DNA of 45,475 bases from Frankiaceae bacterium (lineage in GTDB: Bacteria > Actinomycetota > Actinomycetes > JAFAQI01): positions 1-45,475 of the forward strand of contig JAFAZI010000002.1 of the NCBI GenBank assembly GCA_019239875.1, given 5' to 3'. A model generated the notes under the pieces. It ran no database searches, was not told the DNA's origin, and saw only the letters and a list, made by a program, of their open reading frames with translations. Shown one piece after another: positions 1 through 10,057 of the stretch. The position numbers and the translations under genes are program-made. Every line of letters starts with the position of its first letter. Position 1 is the stretch's first letter.

Positions 1-1
1 G

Positions 2-850
2 GCCGCGGGCGCGGCAACGGTGAGTGCGCCATTCCTCAGCACCGTCGGACTTGCCGCAGGAGCCCTCCGCACCGTCAGGACCGAGGCGGCCGATCTGCTC
101 GACGCAATCGCCGCGGGCACGACGGCGACGTTGCTTGCCCACCGGTCGGGGTCACGGCTGCCTGGCGCGTGCCTGTCCTACGACAACGGTCGGCTCTCCG
201 GTCGAGTGCACCAGATCCGTGACGTGACACGCGTCGACATCGCCGTTGCCCTGGCGGAGGACAGCATCGGCGGCACCCAGCTGGTGAGCTTCCGACTGTC
301 GGACCAGGATCTGACCGCCCACGAGTCCGTCGACCCGTCGCAACCGGTCGGCTCGAGCAACGTCTCTGTCGCGCCGGAAATCGTGGTGCCGGTCGACGCG
401 GCGGACGTGCTGGCAGTCCCGGTGATCGCTGCGGCAGCGGAGCTGGTCGGGGTAGCCGATGCCGCGTTGTCGATGTCGGTGGGATATGCGAAGACACGCG
501 AGCAGTTTGGTCAGCCGATCGGCGGGTTCCAGGCGATCAAGCACCGCCTGGCAGACGTGTTCGTCGCGGTGGAGCGAGCTCGAAGCCTGACCTACGCTGC
601 CGCCGCCGCCGCGAGCAGCGGCGAGGGATCCGTGATTCGCGCTGCCTACCTGGCCAAGGCAGCGGCCAACGACGCGGCGCTGGCGGCGGCTAGGGCGTGC
701 GTCTCGGTACACGGCGCAATCGCCCAGACCTGGGAGCACGACGCGCATCTCCTGGTGCGGCGGGCCTGGCAGAGCGCGGCCCTGCTCGGCGAGACCGAGG
801 CGTTGTATCGCGCGGCTGCCCAGGACTACCTCGCGGCGGCCACAGCATGA
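2..850 (+). CDS. acyl-CoA dehydrogenase family protein, 5' truncated by window edge
   Basis: Frame open from base 2; C-terminal ACAD motif VGYAKTREQFGQPIGGFQAIKHRLADVFVAVERAR. Confidence 0.85.
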   Translation, partial: AAGAATVSAPFLSTVGLAAGALRTVRTEAADLLDAIAAGTTATLLAHRSGSRLPGACLSYDNGRLSGRVHQIRDVTRVDIAVALAEDSIGGTQLVSFRLSDQDLTAHESVDPSQPVGSSNVSVAPEIVVPVDAADVLAVPVIAAAAELVGVADAALSMSVGYAKTREQFGQPIGGFQAIKHRLADVFVAVERARSLTYAAAAAASSGEGSVIRAAYLAKAAANDAALAAARACVSVHGAIAQTWEHDAHLLVRRAWQSAALLGETEALYRAAAQDYLAAATA

Positions 851-1959
851 CGCCGGCTGAGTGCGCCGCCGAGTTTGCGGAGTGGCTCGAGGCGTTCCTG
901 CCGGCTGACTACTACACGGCGAAGTACGCCGAGTACCGCTGGGACATCGGACTGCGCCGCGCATTCCAAGAAGCGGCGTACGAGGCGGGCTGGCTGCAGC
1001 CGGCCTGGACCAGGGAGCACGGTGGCCGCGAGCTGGGTCCGGCCGAGACCATGGCGGTGCGGCTCGAATCCGCCGTACGGTCTGCGCCGAAGCTCCCCAA
1101 CATCCAGGGGCCTGGAGTGGTGGCACCGGGGCTCCGTCACTTCGGCACCCCCGAGCAGGTCGATCGACTGCTGGTCCCGCTGCTGCGCGGCCACGAGTGG
1201 TGGGCGCTCGGGATGTCCGAGCCCGGCGCCGGATCGGACTTCGGGAGCTTGCGCACCAGAGCGGAGCGCAACGGTGACACCTATGTCGTCACCGGCCAGA
1301 AGATCTGGACCACACAGGCACACGAGTCGAAATGGGCAACGTTGTACTGCCGCACCGACCCGTCCGTCCCCAAGCACAAGGGCATCTCGTGCCTGATCCT
1401 CGACATGGAGAGCCCTGGCGTCACCGTGCGACCGATCCGCATGGCGACGATCTCCGACGAGACGTTCTGCGAGGTCTTTCTCGACGAGGTCGAGATCCCG
1501 GTGTCCTCACTGCTGGGCCAGGAAGGCCAGGGCTGGTCGGTCGCGATGAGCTCCCTGGAACACGAGCGGGACATGATCTGGATCATGAACTGGGTCGAGA
1601 TCGAACGCGGCCTGCAGGCGGTCGCGCGCCACAGCGCTGATCTCGACGACGGTCTCCTGGCGGCCTTGGGCCGCCGGCTCGCCGATGCCGCCGCGCTTCG
1701 CGCCACCGGATTTCGCGGTCTCGAGGACACGCTCGCGAACCGAGCGGCGCCGCAGGCGACGATCCTCAAGCTGCTCGGCTCCGAGGCGCTTCAGCACACC
1801 TGGGAGCTCGCGGCGACGGCGGCCGGGGCCGAGGCGATCGTCGACCCAGGGCTGAGCTTCGAACGGCACGACGCGCTCGCGGCAACGATCTACGGCGGTA
1901 CGTCGGACGTGCAGCGCAACATCATCGGCGAGCGTGTGCTCGGCCTGCCGAGGGTCTGA
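847..1959 (+). CDS. acyl-CoA dehydrogenase
   Basis: MSEPGAGSDFGSLRTRAERNGDTYVVTGQKIWTT and C-terminal IYGGTSDVQRNIIGERVLGLPR; ATGA overlap with previous stop. Confidence 0.9.
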   Translation: MTPAECAAEFAEWLEAFLPADYYTAKYAEYRWDIGLRRAFQEAAYEAGWLQPAWTREHGGRELGPAETMAVRLESAVRSAPKLPNIQGPGVVAPGLRHFGTPEQVDRLLVPLLRGHEWWALGMSEPGAGSDFGSLRTRAERNGDTYVVTGQKIWTTQAHESKWATLYCRTDPSVPKHKGISCLILDMESPGVTVRPIRMATISDETFCEVFLDEVEIPVSSLLGQEGQGWSVAMSSLEHERDMIWIMNWVEIERGLQAVARHSADLDDGLLAALGRRLADAAALRATGFRGLEDTLANRAAPQATILKLLGSEALQHTWELAATAAGAEAIVDPGLSFERHDALAATIYGGTSDVQRNIIGERVLGLPRV

Positions 1960-1960
1960 C

Positions 1961-3115
1961 GTGGACTACGAGCTCGGCGACGCGGCACAGGCGCTTCGAG
2001 TGCGCCTGCGTGAGCTGATCGCCCAAGAGATCCCCCCGGGTTTCCTCGGCGCGTTCAGCGCCAACCCCGACGATCTTGCGTTGACCCAGGCGTTCTGCAA
2101 GACGCTGGCCGACGAAGGACTGCTGTGTCTTGCGTGGCCGACCGAGTACGGCGGCGGTGGCGGGTCGGTCTGGGAGCAGACCGTTGTCCGCGAGGAGATG
2201 TGGGCGCATCACGAGCCACGTGGCGCGCAGTACATGGGCGTCAACTGGGTCGGCCCGGCCCTGATGCGCCACGGCACCGACGAGCAGCGCGCGAAGCACC
2301 TGCCAGCGATCTCCGCCGGAGAGGTGATCTGGTGCCAGGGGTTCAGCGAGCCGGAGGCCGGCACCGATCTCGCGTCGTTGCGGACCCGTGCGGTGCTGGA
2401 CGACGACGGGTGGCTGATCTCCGGGCAGAAGGTGTGGACGTCTTACGCGCTCATGGCCCAGTGGTGTGTGCTCGCCGCGTGCACCGACCCGGCGGCGAAG
2501 AGCAACGAGCGGCTGACGCTGTTCATCGTGCCGATGGACCGGGAGGGCATCGAGGTGCGGCCGATCGCATCGATGCTCGGGCCGCATCACCTCAACGAGG
2601 TGTTCCTCGACAGCGTGCGGGTGACGGAAGCCGACGTGCTCGGCAAGGTCGGCGCCGGCTGGAAGGTGATGCGCGACGCGCTCGCCTACGAGCGAGTCGG
2701 GATCGCGCGCTACGCGCGGTGCGAATCGCTGCTCTCGCGGTTGCAGGATGCGCTGGTCGCCGACGGGCTGTGGGACGCGCTGGCGCCGGCGTTGAAGTCC
2801 CGATGGGTCCGCGCGCTGATCTCCCTACGGGTCGCGCGGCTGCTGGCATACAAGGCGATCGCGCAGCAGAACGAAGGGATCGATCCGGCTGCCGCGGCGG
2901 CCGCGCGAATCGTCACCACCACCTGCGACCAGACCGTCGCAGAGCTGCTGCTGGAAGCGGCCGGAGCGGCGTCACTCGACGCCGGGCCGGATGCGCCGAT
3001 CCATGGCGCCATCGACGACCATTGGCGCTACGCGCAGGCCGCGACGGTGTCGTCAGGGACCATCGAGGTGCAGCGGATCCTGGTCGCGCGATCGGTGCTC
3101 GGGAGCTCCCGATGA
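1961..3115 (+). CDS. acyl-CoA dehydrogenase
   Basis: FSEPEAGTDLASLRTRAVLDDDGWLISGQKVWTSYA; SSGTIEVQRILVARSVLG; GTG start. Confidence 0.9.
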   Translation: MDYELGDAAQALRVRLRELIAQEIPPGFLGAFSANPDDLALTQAFCKTLADEGLLCLAWPTEYGGGGGSVWEQTVVREEMWAHHEPRGAQYMGVNWVGPALMRHGTDEQRAKHLPAISAGEVIWCQGFSEPEAGTDLASLRTRAVLDDDGWLISGQKVWTSYALMAQWCVLAACTDPAAKSNERLTLFIVPMDREGIEVRPIASMLGPHHLNEVFLDSVRVTEADVLGKVGAGWKVMRDALAYERVGIARYARCESLLSRLQDALVADGLWDALAPALKSRWVRALISLRVARLLAYKAIAQQNEGIDPAAAAAARIVTTTCDQTVAELLLEAAGAASLDAGPDAPIHGAIDDHWRYAQAATVSSGTIEVQRILVARSVLGSSR

Positions 3116-4035
3116 ACACCGACCTTCCGCCGGATGTGGTGGCGTTCGCGGACTCGGCGCGTCACTCGCTCACCCGGCTCGGCGGTGTCGACCTCGCGTT
3201 GCGGACGGAGGTGGACCGCGACCTGCGTGAGCCGGTGTCCCGCGCCCTCGCGTCGATCGGGGCCTTCGAGCTCGACGTACGTGGCGACCTCGACGAGCTC
3301 CTCGCCGGCGCCCAGCTGTGCCGGATCGCGGGGGCTGTTGCGCTCGCCTGGCCGGTGGTCGACGAGCTGCTATCGGTCGACGGGGCGCGACTCGCCCTGA
3401 TCAATCCGGCTGCGCCACGGGTGGACCACGGTGACCTCGGCGGCGAGTGGGTCGGTGCGGACCTCGACGGGGAGGCCCACTCGCTCGAGTTCGGCGAGCC
3501 GCGATCGAGAGCCAAGCTCGGGCCGTTCCTGATGCCCGCTTCGCTCGGTCCGGCGCGCCCGCCGGTTGCTGCGGATGACGTCGCGCGCCACCTTGTGCTG
3601 GGGTCCTGGCGAGTCCTCGGGTCGCTCGAGGCAGCGCTGGACCAGGTTGTCGAGCACGTCGGCGCACGCAAGCAGTTCGGACAAGCGCTCGCGGAGTTCC
3701 AGGCGGTGCGCTTCGCGATCGCGGACGCCTCGGTCGCCGTGCGCGGCCTCGAGGAGCTCGCGAAGTTCACGACCTGGCGGCTCGTGACCGCGTCAGCTGC
3801 GCATCATTCGGCTGACGCCTGCGCGCTTCGCCTCCATGCCGTCGACACCGCCGTCGCCGTCCTCCGGACCTGTCATCAGATGCTTGGCGCGATCGGGTTC
3901 TGCGACGAGCACGACGTGTCGGTGCTCGACCGACACCTGCAGCCCTTGCTGCGGTTGCCGGTGTCGGCGGAGAGCCTGGCGTTACGGCTGGTGCCCACGG
4001 TCGAGGCGCACGAGTTCGAGACCCTGTTCTCGTGA
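3112..4035 (+). CDS. acyl-CoA dehydrogenase (short/degenerate partner-type subunit)
   Basis: C-terminal ARKQFGQALAEFQAVRFAIADASVAVRGLEEL; ATGA overlap. Confidence 0.8.
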   Translation: MNTDLPPDVVAFADSARHSLTRLGGVDLALRTEVDRDLREPVSRALASIGAFELDVRGDLDELLAGAQLCRIAGAVALAWPVVDELLSVDGARLALINPAAPRVDHGDLGGEWVGADLDGEAHSLEFGEPRSRAKLGPFLMPASLGPARPPVAADDVARHLVLGSWRVLGSLEAALDQVVEHVGARKQFGQALAEFQAVRFAIADASVAVRGLEELAKFTTWRLVTASAAHHSADACALRLHAVDTAVAVLRTCHQMLGAIGFCDEHDVSVLDRHLQPLLRLPVSAESLALRLVPTVEAHEFETLFS

Positions 4036-5471
4036 GAGCCGGAGTCGCGGGAGTGCTCGACGCGGCGCTTCGCGATCGGCCGGACGCGGAAGCGGTCCTC
4101 TCCCGATCGGGATCCCTCACGTATGCCCAGCTCGACGCGCAGGCTGACCGAGCGGCGGCCGGCCTGTGGTCCCTCGGTGTACGACCCGGTGACCGGGTGG
4201 CGGCCTCACTGCCCAATGACCAGGACGTCGTCGTGGCGTTCCACGGTGCGATGCGGATCGGCGCGATCTGGGTCGGTATCGGCGAGGCGCTGGCGCCACC
4301 CGAGCGCGCGCACCTCCTGGACGACAGCAAGCCCGCGGTCTACCTGACGGCGGAAGACAATCCGCTGCTGGATGCGATGGCAGACGCACCCGAAGCACCT
4401 GCCGTGGAGATCGACGTCCATGCGCCGGCCGGCATCGCCTACACGAGCGGCACCACCGGCGTACCGAAAGGCATCGTCCACTCCCAGCACAACCTGCTGC
4501 TGCCAGGCGAGGTGCTCGTCGCGAGTCGCGGCTGGGGTCCGGACCTTCGCAAAGGCGACTGCCTGCCGCTGACCATTCTCAACCTGATGGTCCTGACGAC
4601 GTTGCTCACCGCGCAGGCGCAAGGATGCTGCGTCGTCATGGACCGGCGCGACGCGGACGGCATCGCCGAGTGGATCGAACGCGGCCGGGTGACGGTGTGG
4701 AACGGCGTGCCCGCCCAGCTCCACGACCTCGTCACGACCAAGCGGGTCGATCCGGCTCGGCTCCGGTCGTTGCGCGAGGTGTGGAGCGGCGGCGGGGACT
4801 GCCCCGAGTCGCTCCGCACCGCGTTCGAGGACTGCTACGGCTTGTCGATCCGTACGACGTACGGGCTCACCGAAGCACCGACCGTCGTGTCGATCGACCC
4901 GGTGGGTACCGAACGGCGTGAGGGAGCCAGCGGCCAGGTCCTGCCACACCTCGAGGTGAGCACCGGTGACGGCGAGGGTGAGATCACGGTGTCGGCACGC
5001 GCCGATGGTGACTGGGCAGGGCGGTGGCGGCCGTATCTCGGCACGTGGGACGGGCACGGCGTTGCACCGAATCGAGACGCGGTGCTCGCCACCGGAGACG
5101 TCGGCACCGTCGAGTCAGGGTGGCTATCGGTACGGGACCGGCTGAAGCTGCTGATCGTGCGGGGTGGCGCGAACGTCTATCCCGCCGAGGTCGAGCGGGT
5201 TCTGCTCGGCGTCGACGGCATCGCGGGAGCCGCGGTGTTCGGCGTGCCGGATGCCCGCCTCGGTGAGCGGGTCGGCGCCGTCGTGGAGCCGTCCGGCGGT
5301 GTGCGGGTCGACGTCGCAACACTCCGCGAGGCGTGCGCGACGGCACTCGCCGCCTACAAGGTGCCGGAGCGCTTCGCGATCGTCGACGCGCTGCCCCGCA
5401 ATGCGATGGGCAAGGTTGTGCGGACCGGGTTGGTGGACCTCCTGGCCGCTTCGGGAGGATCTGACACGTGA
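4032..5471 (+). CDS. AMP-dependent acyl-CoA synthetase/ligase
   Basis: IAYTSGTTGVPKGIVHS, TYGLTEAP, RDRLKLLIVRGGANVYPAEVE, PRNAMGKVVR. Confidence 0.9.
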   Translation: MRAGVAGVLDAALRDRPDAEAVLSRSGSLTYAQLDAQADRAAAGLWSLGVRPGDRVAASLPNDQDVVVAFHGAMRIGAIWVGIGEALAPPERAHLLDDSKPAVYLTAEDNPLLDAMADAPEAPAVEIDVHAPAGIAYTSGTTGVPKGIVHSQHNLLLPGEVLVASRGWGPDLRKGDCLPLTILNLMVLTTLLTAQAQGCCVVMDRRDADGIAEWIERGRVTVWNGVPAQLHDLVTTKRVDPARLRSLREVWSGGGDCPESLRTAFEDCYGLSIRTTYGLTEAPTVVSIDPVGTERREGASGQVLPHLEVSTGDGEGEITVSARADGDWAGRWRPYLGTWDGHGVAPNRDAVLATGDVGTVESGWLSVRDRLKLLIVRGGANVYPAEVERVLLGVDGIAGAAVFGVPDARLGERVGAVVEPSGGVRVDVATLREACATALAAYKVPERFAIVDALPRNAMGKVVRTGLVDLLAASGGSDT

Positions 5472-6196
5472 GTGAAGGCAAGCGGACAGCGATCGTCACG
5501 GGCGGTAGCGCGGGCATCGGCTTGGCCTGTGCCGAGGCGCTGGTCGGTCGCGGGTACGACGTGGTGCTCACCGCCCGCGGTGAGGAGCGGCTGCGACGAG
5601 AGGCCGAGCGGATCGGTGCCAGGTACGTCGTGGCGGACGCGGCAGAGCCGGCACAGATGGCCGCGGTGATGGACGCGTGCGACGAGGTGCATCTGCTCGT
5701 TCACTCTGCGGGCGTGCTCAAGGGCTCGTTCGTCCGCCGGCAGTCGATCGAGGATGTCGACGAGGTGTTGCGGGCGAACCTGCGGTCCGTCTTCGTCACC
5801 TGTCATGCCGTCATCCCGAAGATGCCGGTGGGTGGCCGGATCATCCTGATCTCGTCGTCGGCGGGCAAGGAACCGATGAAGGCTCGGACCGCGTACTCCG
5901 CATCCAAAGCGGGCGTCAACGCGTTCGCGCTGGCGATGGCACGGGAGGTCTCGCGGGACGGGATCAACGTCAACGTCGTCATCCCGGCCCCGGTCGAGAC
6001 CGACATGCTGGAAGAAGTCACCTTCGAGATGGTCGCGCTGCAGCCGGAGGACGTCGTGGCTGCCGTCATGTTCCTGGACGGCCTGCACCCGCGGGTCGTC
6101 ATCCCGGAGATCTCGATGCACGCCAACCCAGAAGGTCCGCTCGCCCCGCCTCCACTGTTGCCACCTGCGGCCGCGGCGAAGCAGGGGTCGTTGTGA
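5468..6196 (+). CDS. SDR family oxidoreductase
   Basis: TGGSAGIGLACAEAL nucleotide-binding motif; YSASKAGVNAFALAMARE active site. Confidence 0.9.
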   Translation: MSEGKRTAIVTGGSAGIGLACAEALVGRGYDVVLTARGEERLRREAERIGARYVVADAAEPAQMAAVMDACDEVHLLVHSAGVLKGSFVRRQSIEDVDEVLRANLRSVFVTCHAVIPKMPVGGRIILISSSAGKEPMKARTAYSASKAGVNAFALAMAREVSRDGINVNVVIPAPVETDMLEEVTFEMVALQPEDVVAAVMFLDGLHPRVVIPEISMHANPEGPLAPPPLLPPAAAAKQGSL

Positions 6197-7656
6197 GCGC
6201 GCCGGTCGAAGAGGTTCCGTTCGGCGATCAGCTCGACCGTGTCGCCGCTGCCGATCCCACCGGGATCGGACTCGTCGTGGTGGCGAAGGACGGCACCGAC
6301 CAATCCCTCACGTGGAGCGAGCTGGCGGCCGGCGGCAACCAGTGGTGCCGGACGTTGGAGGCGAACGGCGCCGGGCTGGGCGACCGAGTGGGGATCGCGA
6401 TCCAGAACTCCGTCGAGCTGGTGCTCGCCGCACTCGGCGCGTGGAAGCTCGGCGCCGTACCGATCCCGGTGCGGTGGGACCTCCCGGACTGGGAGCGGCA
6501 ACGTGTGCTCGAGGTCGTGGACGCGGCTGTGGTGGTGGACTCCCACTCGCTCGCCGCGCTGGGCGCGGACGCAGCGGCTCGCTCGGCCGAGGCGGTGCCG
6601 TCGCGGGTGTCGCCGCAGGTCATGGGGATCTGCTCGAGCGGCGCGACCGGCACCCCGAAGGTGATCATCAACACGCGGCCGGGGTTGTGGCAGCCCGCGC
6701 TGTCGGATCCGTTCATGACGAACTGGCGGCCGGTGCAGCGCCCGCAGCGGATCCTCGTGATGGCGCCGATGTACCACACCAACGGGTTCATGACGTTGCA
6801 CTTCCTGCTCGGCGCGGACCCGTTGATCGTGCTCGAGAAGTTCGACGCGGCGCTGGCCGTCGACGTCATCGAGCGGCACCGGATCACGAACTTCACGGCG
6901 ACGCCGACGATGCTGCAGCGGATCGCCGCCGTGCCAGGGATCGAGGACCGGGACCTCTCGAGCATCGACTGGATCCTGCAAGGCGCCGCGGTGATGCCGC
7001 CGACCTTGCTCCGCAAGTGGTTCGAGCTGATCGGGCCGGAGCGGGTCGTCATGGCCTACGGCATGACGGAGCAGCTCGGCCTGACGTCGTTGCGCGGCGA
7101 CGAGTGGCTCACCCACGAGGGCAGTGTCGGCCGCGGCTTCCGCGACACCGAGATCAAGATCCTCGACGAGGATCAGAACGAGGTACCGATCGGCGAGCTT
7201 GGAGACATCTACATGCGCTGGCCAACGACAGGTGCCTACGACTACCGCGGCGGCGCGCCATTGCTGCCGACGACGCCGGACGGCTTCGGTACGGCGGGGG
7301 ACATAGGGCGGCTCGACGCCGATGGCTATCTCTATCTCGCGGACCGCAGGGTCGACATGATCATCACCGGCGGCGCGAACGTGTTCCCGGCCGAGGTGGA
7401 GAGCGCGCTGATCGATCACCCCGGCATCACGGACGTCGTGGTGATCGGACTCAAGGACGAGCAGTGGGGGCGGCGGGTGCACGCCGTCGTCGAGGCAGCC
7501 GACCCCTCCCTCACCGACGCGGACGTCATCGCATTCGCGAAGAGCCGGCTCGCGGCGTACAAGGTGCCGAAGACGGTCGAGTTCATCGACGCGATCCCAC
7601 GTAGCGCCGCGACGAAGGTCAGCCGTGGCGCGATGGTCGAGGCCCGCGGCGGCTGA
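6193..7656 (+). CDS. class I adenylate-forming acyl-CoA ligase
   Basis: CSSGATGTPKVIINTRP, AYGMTEQLG, DRRVDMIITGGANVFPAEVE, PRSAATKVSR; GTG start overlapping previous stop. Confidence 0.9.
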   Translation: MSAPVEEVPFGDQLDRVAAADPTGIGLVVVAKDGTDQSLTWSELAAGGNQWCRTLEANGAGLGDRVGIAIQNSVELVLAALGAWKLGAVPIPVRWDLPDWERQRVLEVVDAAVVVDSHSLAALGADAAARSAEAVPSRVSPQVMGICSSGATGTPKVIINTRPGLWQPALSDPFMTNWRPVQRPQRILVMAPMYHTNGFMTLHFLLGADPLIVLEKFDAALAVDVIERHRITNFTATPTMLQRIAAVPGIEDRDLSSIDWILQGAAVMPPTLLRKWFELIGPERVVMAYGMTEQLGLTSLRGDEWLTHEGSVGRGFRDTEIKILDEDQNEVPIGELGDIYMRWPTTGAYDYRGGAPLLPTTPDGFGTAGDIGRLDADGYLYLADRRVDMIITGGANVFPAEVESALIDHPGITDVVVIGLKDEQWGRRVHAVVEAADPSLTDADVIAFAKSRLAAYKVPKTVEFIDAIPRSAATKVSRGAMVEARGG

Positions 7657-7727
7657 GCGCCGCGCTCCTCAACTCGCCTCCAGGGTGGAAGTCACGTTCT
7701 CAAAAACGCGGTACCGTCATTACCACC

Positions 7728-8405
7728 ATGACGAATCAGCCCGAAGCGGTCCCTGACGCCCAGAGTGGCGAGGTGCCGACCTGGCGTGACCGGGCCGTCG
7801 AGCGCTCGCTGCGGGGCGCGCGCGCCAAGGCGATGTCGCGCTCGGACCGGTTCATCGACGCCGCGATGGAGATCCTGTCCGAGACCGGCCGCACCGACTT
7901 CACCGTGCAAGAGCTGATCGAGCGCTCGAAGACCTCGCTTCGCTCCTTCTACCAGCACTTCTCCGGCAAGGAGGAGCTGCTCCTCGCGCTGTTCGAAGAG
8001 ATCATCACGACGACCAGCGAGGAATGGAGCGAGGAGGTCGAACAGGTCGACGCCCTCACCTCACTGCGGCTCCTGCTCGACCGGATCTACGGCCAGGCGG
8101 CCGGACCCGGCGGCGCGGGGATCAACCGGGCGCTGTCGGTGTTCCACCTCCATCTCGCCGAGTCACGCCCCGCCGACTACGCGCGCGTGCTCGCGCCGTT
8201 GCGAGTGCTGATCCACGAACAGGTCGAGAAGGGGATCGCCGAGAAGACGATTCGGGCCGACCTCGACCCGGACATCCTCGCGACGATCATGTTGCAGACA
8301 TTGGTCGGTGCCGCGCACATGCACGCGCTCGGCGCACAACCGAATGGCAAGCCGATCGACAGCGATCGACTGTGGGACTTCTGCCTGGGAGGGCTCAAAG
8401 CGTGA
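7728..8405 (+). CDS. TetR/AcrR family transcriptional regulator
   Basis: N-terminal HTH FTVQELIERSKTSLRSFYQHFSGKEELLLALFEEI. Confidence 0.9.
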   Translation: MTNQPEAVPDAQSGEVPTWRDRAVERSLRGARAKAMSRSDRFIDAAMEILSETGRTDFTVQELIERSKTSLRSFYQHFSGKEELLLALFEEIITTTSEEWSEEVEQVDALTSLRLLLDRIYGQAAGPGGAGINRALSVFHLHLAESRPADYARVLAPLRVLIHEQVEKGIAEKTIRADLDPDILATIMLQTLVGAAHMHALGAQPNGKPIDSDRLWDFCLGGLKA

Positions 8406-8593
8406 AGATCAGCGTGGACCGCGGGCTGTGCGAGGCGCACGGTGTGTGCATGAGCCTCGACCCCGACACCTTCGATCTGGGCGATGACGACATCCTTGTC
8501 ATCGCGTCGGAGCAGCAGCCGGAGGACAAGCGTGCGGTGCTCGAGCAGGCGGTGATCCGGTGCCCGCGCCAAGCGCTGAGTCTTCAGGGCTGA
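8402..8593 (+). CDS. small ferredoxin (3Fe-4S type, P450 redox-partner-like)
   Basis: VKISVDRGLCEAHGVCMSLDPDTF...CPRQALSL; CxxHGxC...CP pattern; GTGA overlap with TetR stop. Confidence 0.85.
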   Translation: MKISVDRGLCEAHGVCMSLDPDTFDLGDDDILVIASEQQPEDKRAVLEQAVIRCPRQALSLQG

Positions 8594-9003
8594 GCTCGGA
8601 GCACGTTTTCGCCCTGATGGGCATGAGCGAGGTGCCGGTCACTACGGGTGACTACGCGATGCAGATGCCGGTCTCGGACCGCGTGTCAAACAATCGCGGC
8701 GGACTGCAGGGTGGTCTGCTGACCACGTTGGTGGACATCTGCGCGGGCTGCGCGGCGCTGGTCGACCTGCCCGCGGGCCAGACGGCGGCGACCGCGGATC
8801 TGAACCTCCACTTCCTGTCGGCGGTGACGGTCGGCCCCGCGCGCGCGGAGGCGACCGTGGTCCGTCGCGGCAAGCGCCAGATCGTGACGCAGGTCGAGGT
8901 CCACGACGTCGGACGCGACGTCCTCGCGGCGATCGCGACCGCGACGTTCACTGTGCTGGAGCTTCGGGAGGGCCAGCCGGACCGGCGGTCGATCAACGCG
9001 TGA
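8560..9003 (+). CDS. PaaI-family/hotdog-fold thioesterase
   Basis: NNRGGLQGGLLTTLVDICAGCAALVDLPAGQTAATADLNLHFLSAV; exact start uncertain. Confidence 0.75.
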   Translation: MPAPSAESSGLSSEHVFALMGMSEVPVTTGDYAMQMPVSDRVSNNRGGLQGGLLTTLVDICAGCAALVDLPAGQTAATADLNLHFLSAVTVGPARAEATVVRRGKRQIVTQVEVHDVGRDVLAAIATATFTVLELREGQPDRRSINA

Positions 9004-9085
9004 GCCTTCAGTCCGGCCCTAGAACGGCCGTCTCCAGTTCTGGTAACGTCATTCTCGCCTTCATCGTTCAAGAGGGGGACATCGC

Positions 9086-10057
9086 GTGGATCTCAAGCCG
9101 AACGCGGATCAGCAGCAGCTGATCGACGCGTTCGCTGGGCTGTACGCGGACCTCGCGAGCACCGACCGCGTGTCCGCGGCGGAGCCTTCCGGCCATGACG
9201 CCGCCTTGTGGCAACAGCTGGTCGCGATCGGGGCGGTCGAGATGGCGTTGCCGGACTCCGGCGCCGGGCTGATCGAGCTGGCGCTCGTCGCCGAGCAGCA
9301 CGGCCGGTACCTCGCGCCGGCTCCGATGATCGAGGCGCAGGTGGCGGCTCGGCTCCTCGCCCAGGTGGGCGGCGAGCCGTCGGATCGGCTCACCACGCTT
9401 GCGGTCCGCCCCGCGGTCGGCGGTCGCGCGGAGCTCGTCCCGGCAGGAGCCGTCGCCGACGACGCGCTCATGCTCGACGGTGACCGCCTGCTCCTGGTGC
9501 CGCTCACGGGACGGGCGACGGCGGTGGCGAACCTCGGCTGCCTCCCGCTTGCCGACGTCGATGACATCGGAGGTGGCGCGGTTCTCGCGACCGGAGCGCC
9601 AGCGGTGTCGGCCTTCGAAGCCGCCGTCGATGAGTGGCGGGTGCTGACCGCAGCGGCGCTGTCCGGCCTCGCGGCGGCTGCGCTCGAGATAGGTGTCGCC
9701 TACGTGAAGGAGCGGACCGCATTCGACCGACCGCTCGGGGCGTTCCAAGGCGTGGCGCACCGCCTCGCGGACCGCGCCAGTGAAGTCGACGGCGCGCAGC
9801 TGCTCGCACGAGAGGCAGCCTGGGCACACGGCGAGGAGCCAGAACGGTTCGCCGAGCTCGCAGCGATGGCTCTCGGCTTCGCGGCCGAGACCGCGGCCGA
9901 CACGACGTGGCACGCGCTGCACTTTCACGGCGGCTACGGCTTCATGCTCGAGTACCCGATCCAGATGTACTTCCGGCGCGCGCGTACGTGGGGCGCCGTA
10001 CTGGAGTCCCCGGCGGAGAGCTACCGCCGCGTGACCGATGTGCGCGGGGCGGCCTGA
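9086..10057 (+). CDS. acyl-CoA dehydrogenase
   Basis: VKERTAFDRPLGAFQGVAHRLADRASEVDGAQLLAREAAWA; HFHGGYGFMLEYPIQMYFRRART. Confidence 0.88.
   Translation: MDLKPNADQQQLIDAFAGLYADLASTDRVSAAEPSGHDAALWQQLVAIGAVEMALPDSGAGLIELALVAEQHGRYLAPAPMIEAQVAARLLAQVGGEPSDRLTTLAVRPAVGGRAELVPAGAVADDALMLDGDRLLLVPLTGRATAVANLGCLPLADVDDIGGGAVLATGAPAVSAFEAAVDEWRVLTAAALSGLAAAALEIGVAYVKERTAFDRPLGAFQGVAHRLADRASEVDGAQLLAREAAWAHGEEPERFAELAAMALGFAAETAADTTWHALHFHGGYGFMLEYPIQMYFRRARTWGAVLESPAESYRRVTDVRGAA

Noticed and set aside
2125-4035. 636-aa ORF starting inside an ACAD gene
   Set aside because: Only its 3' part (from ATG 3112) is real; the upstream part is an out-of-frame read through 1961-3115.
5803-7482. 559-aa minus-strand ORF and other long antisense ORFs (e.g. 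152-1126, 9068-10159, 16863-17864)
   Set aside because: Arg/His/Pro-rich shadow frames of clearly homologous plus-strand enzymes in high-GC DNA.
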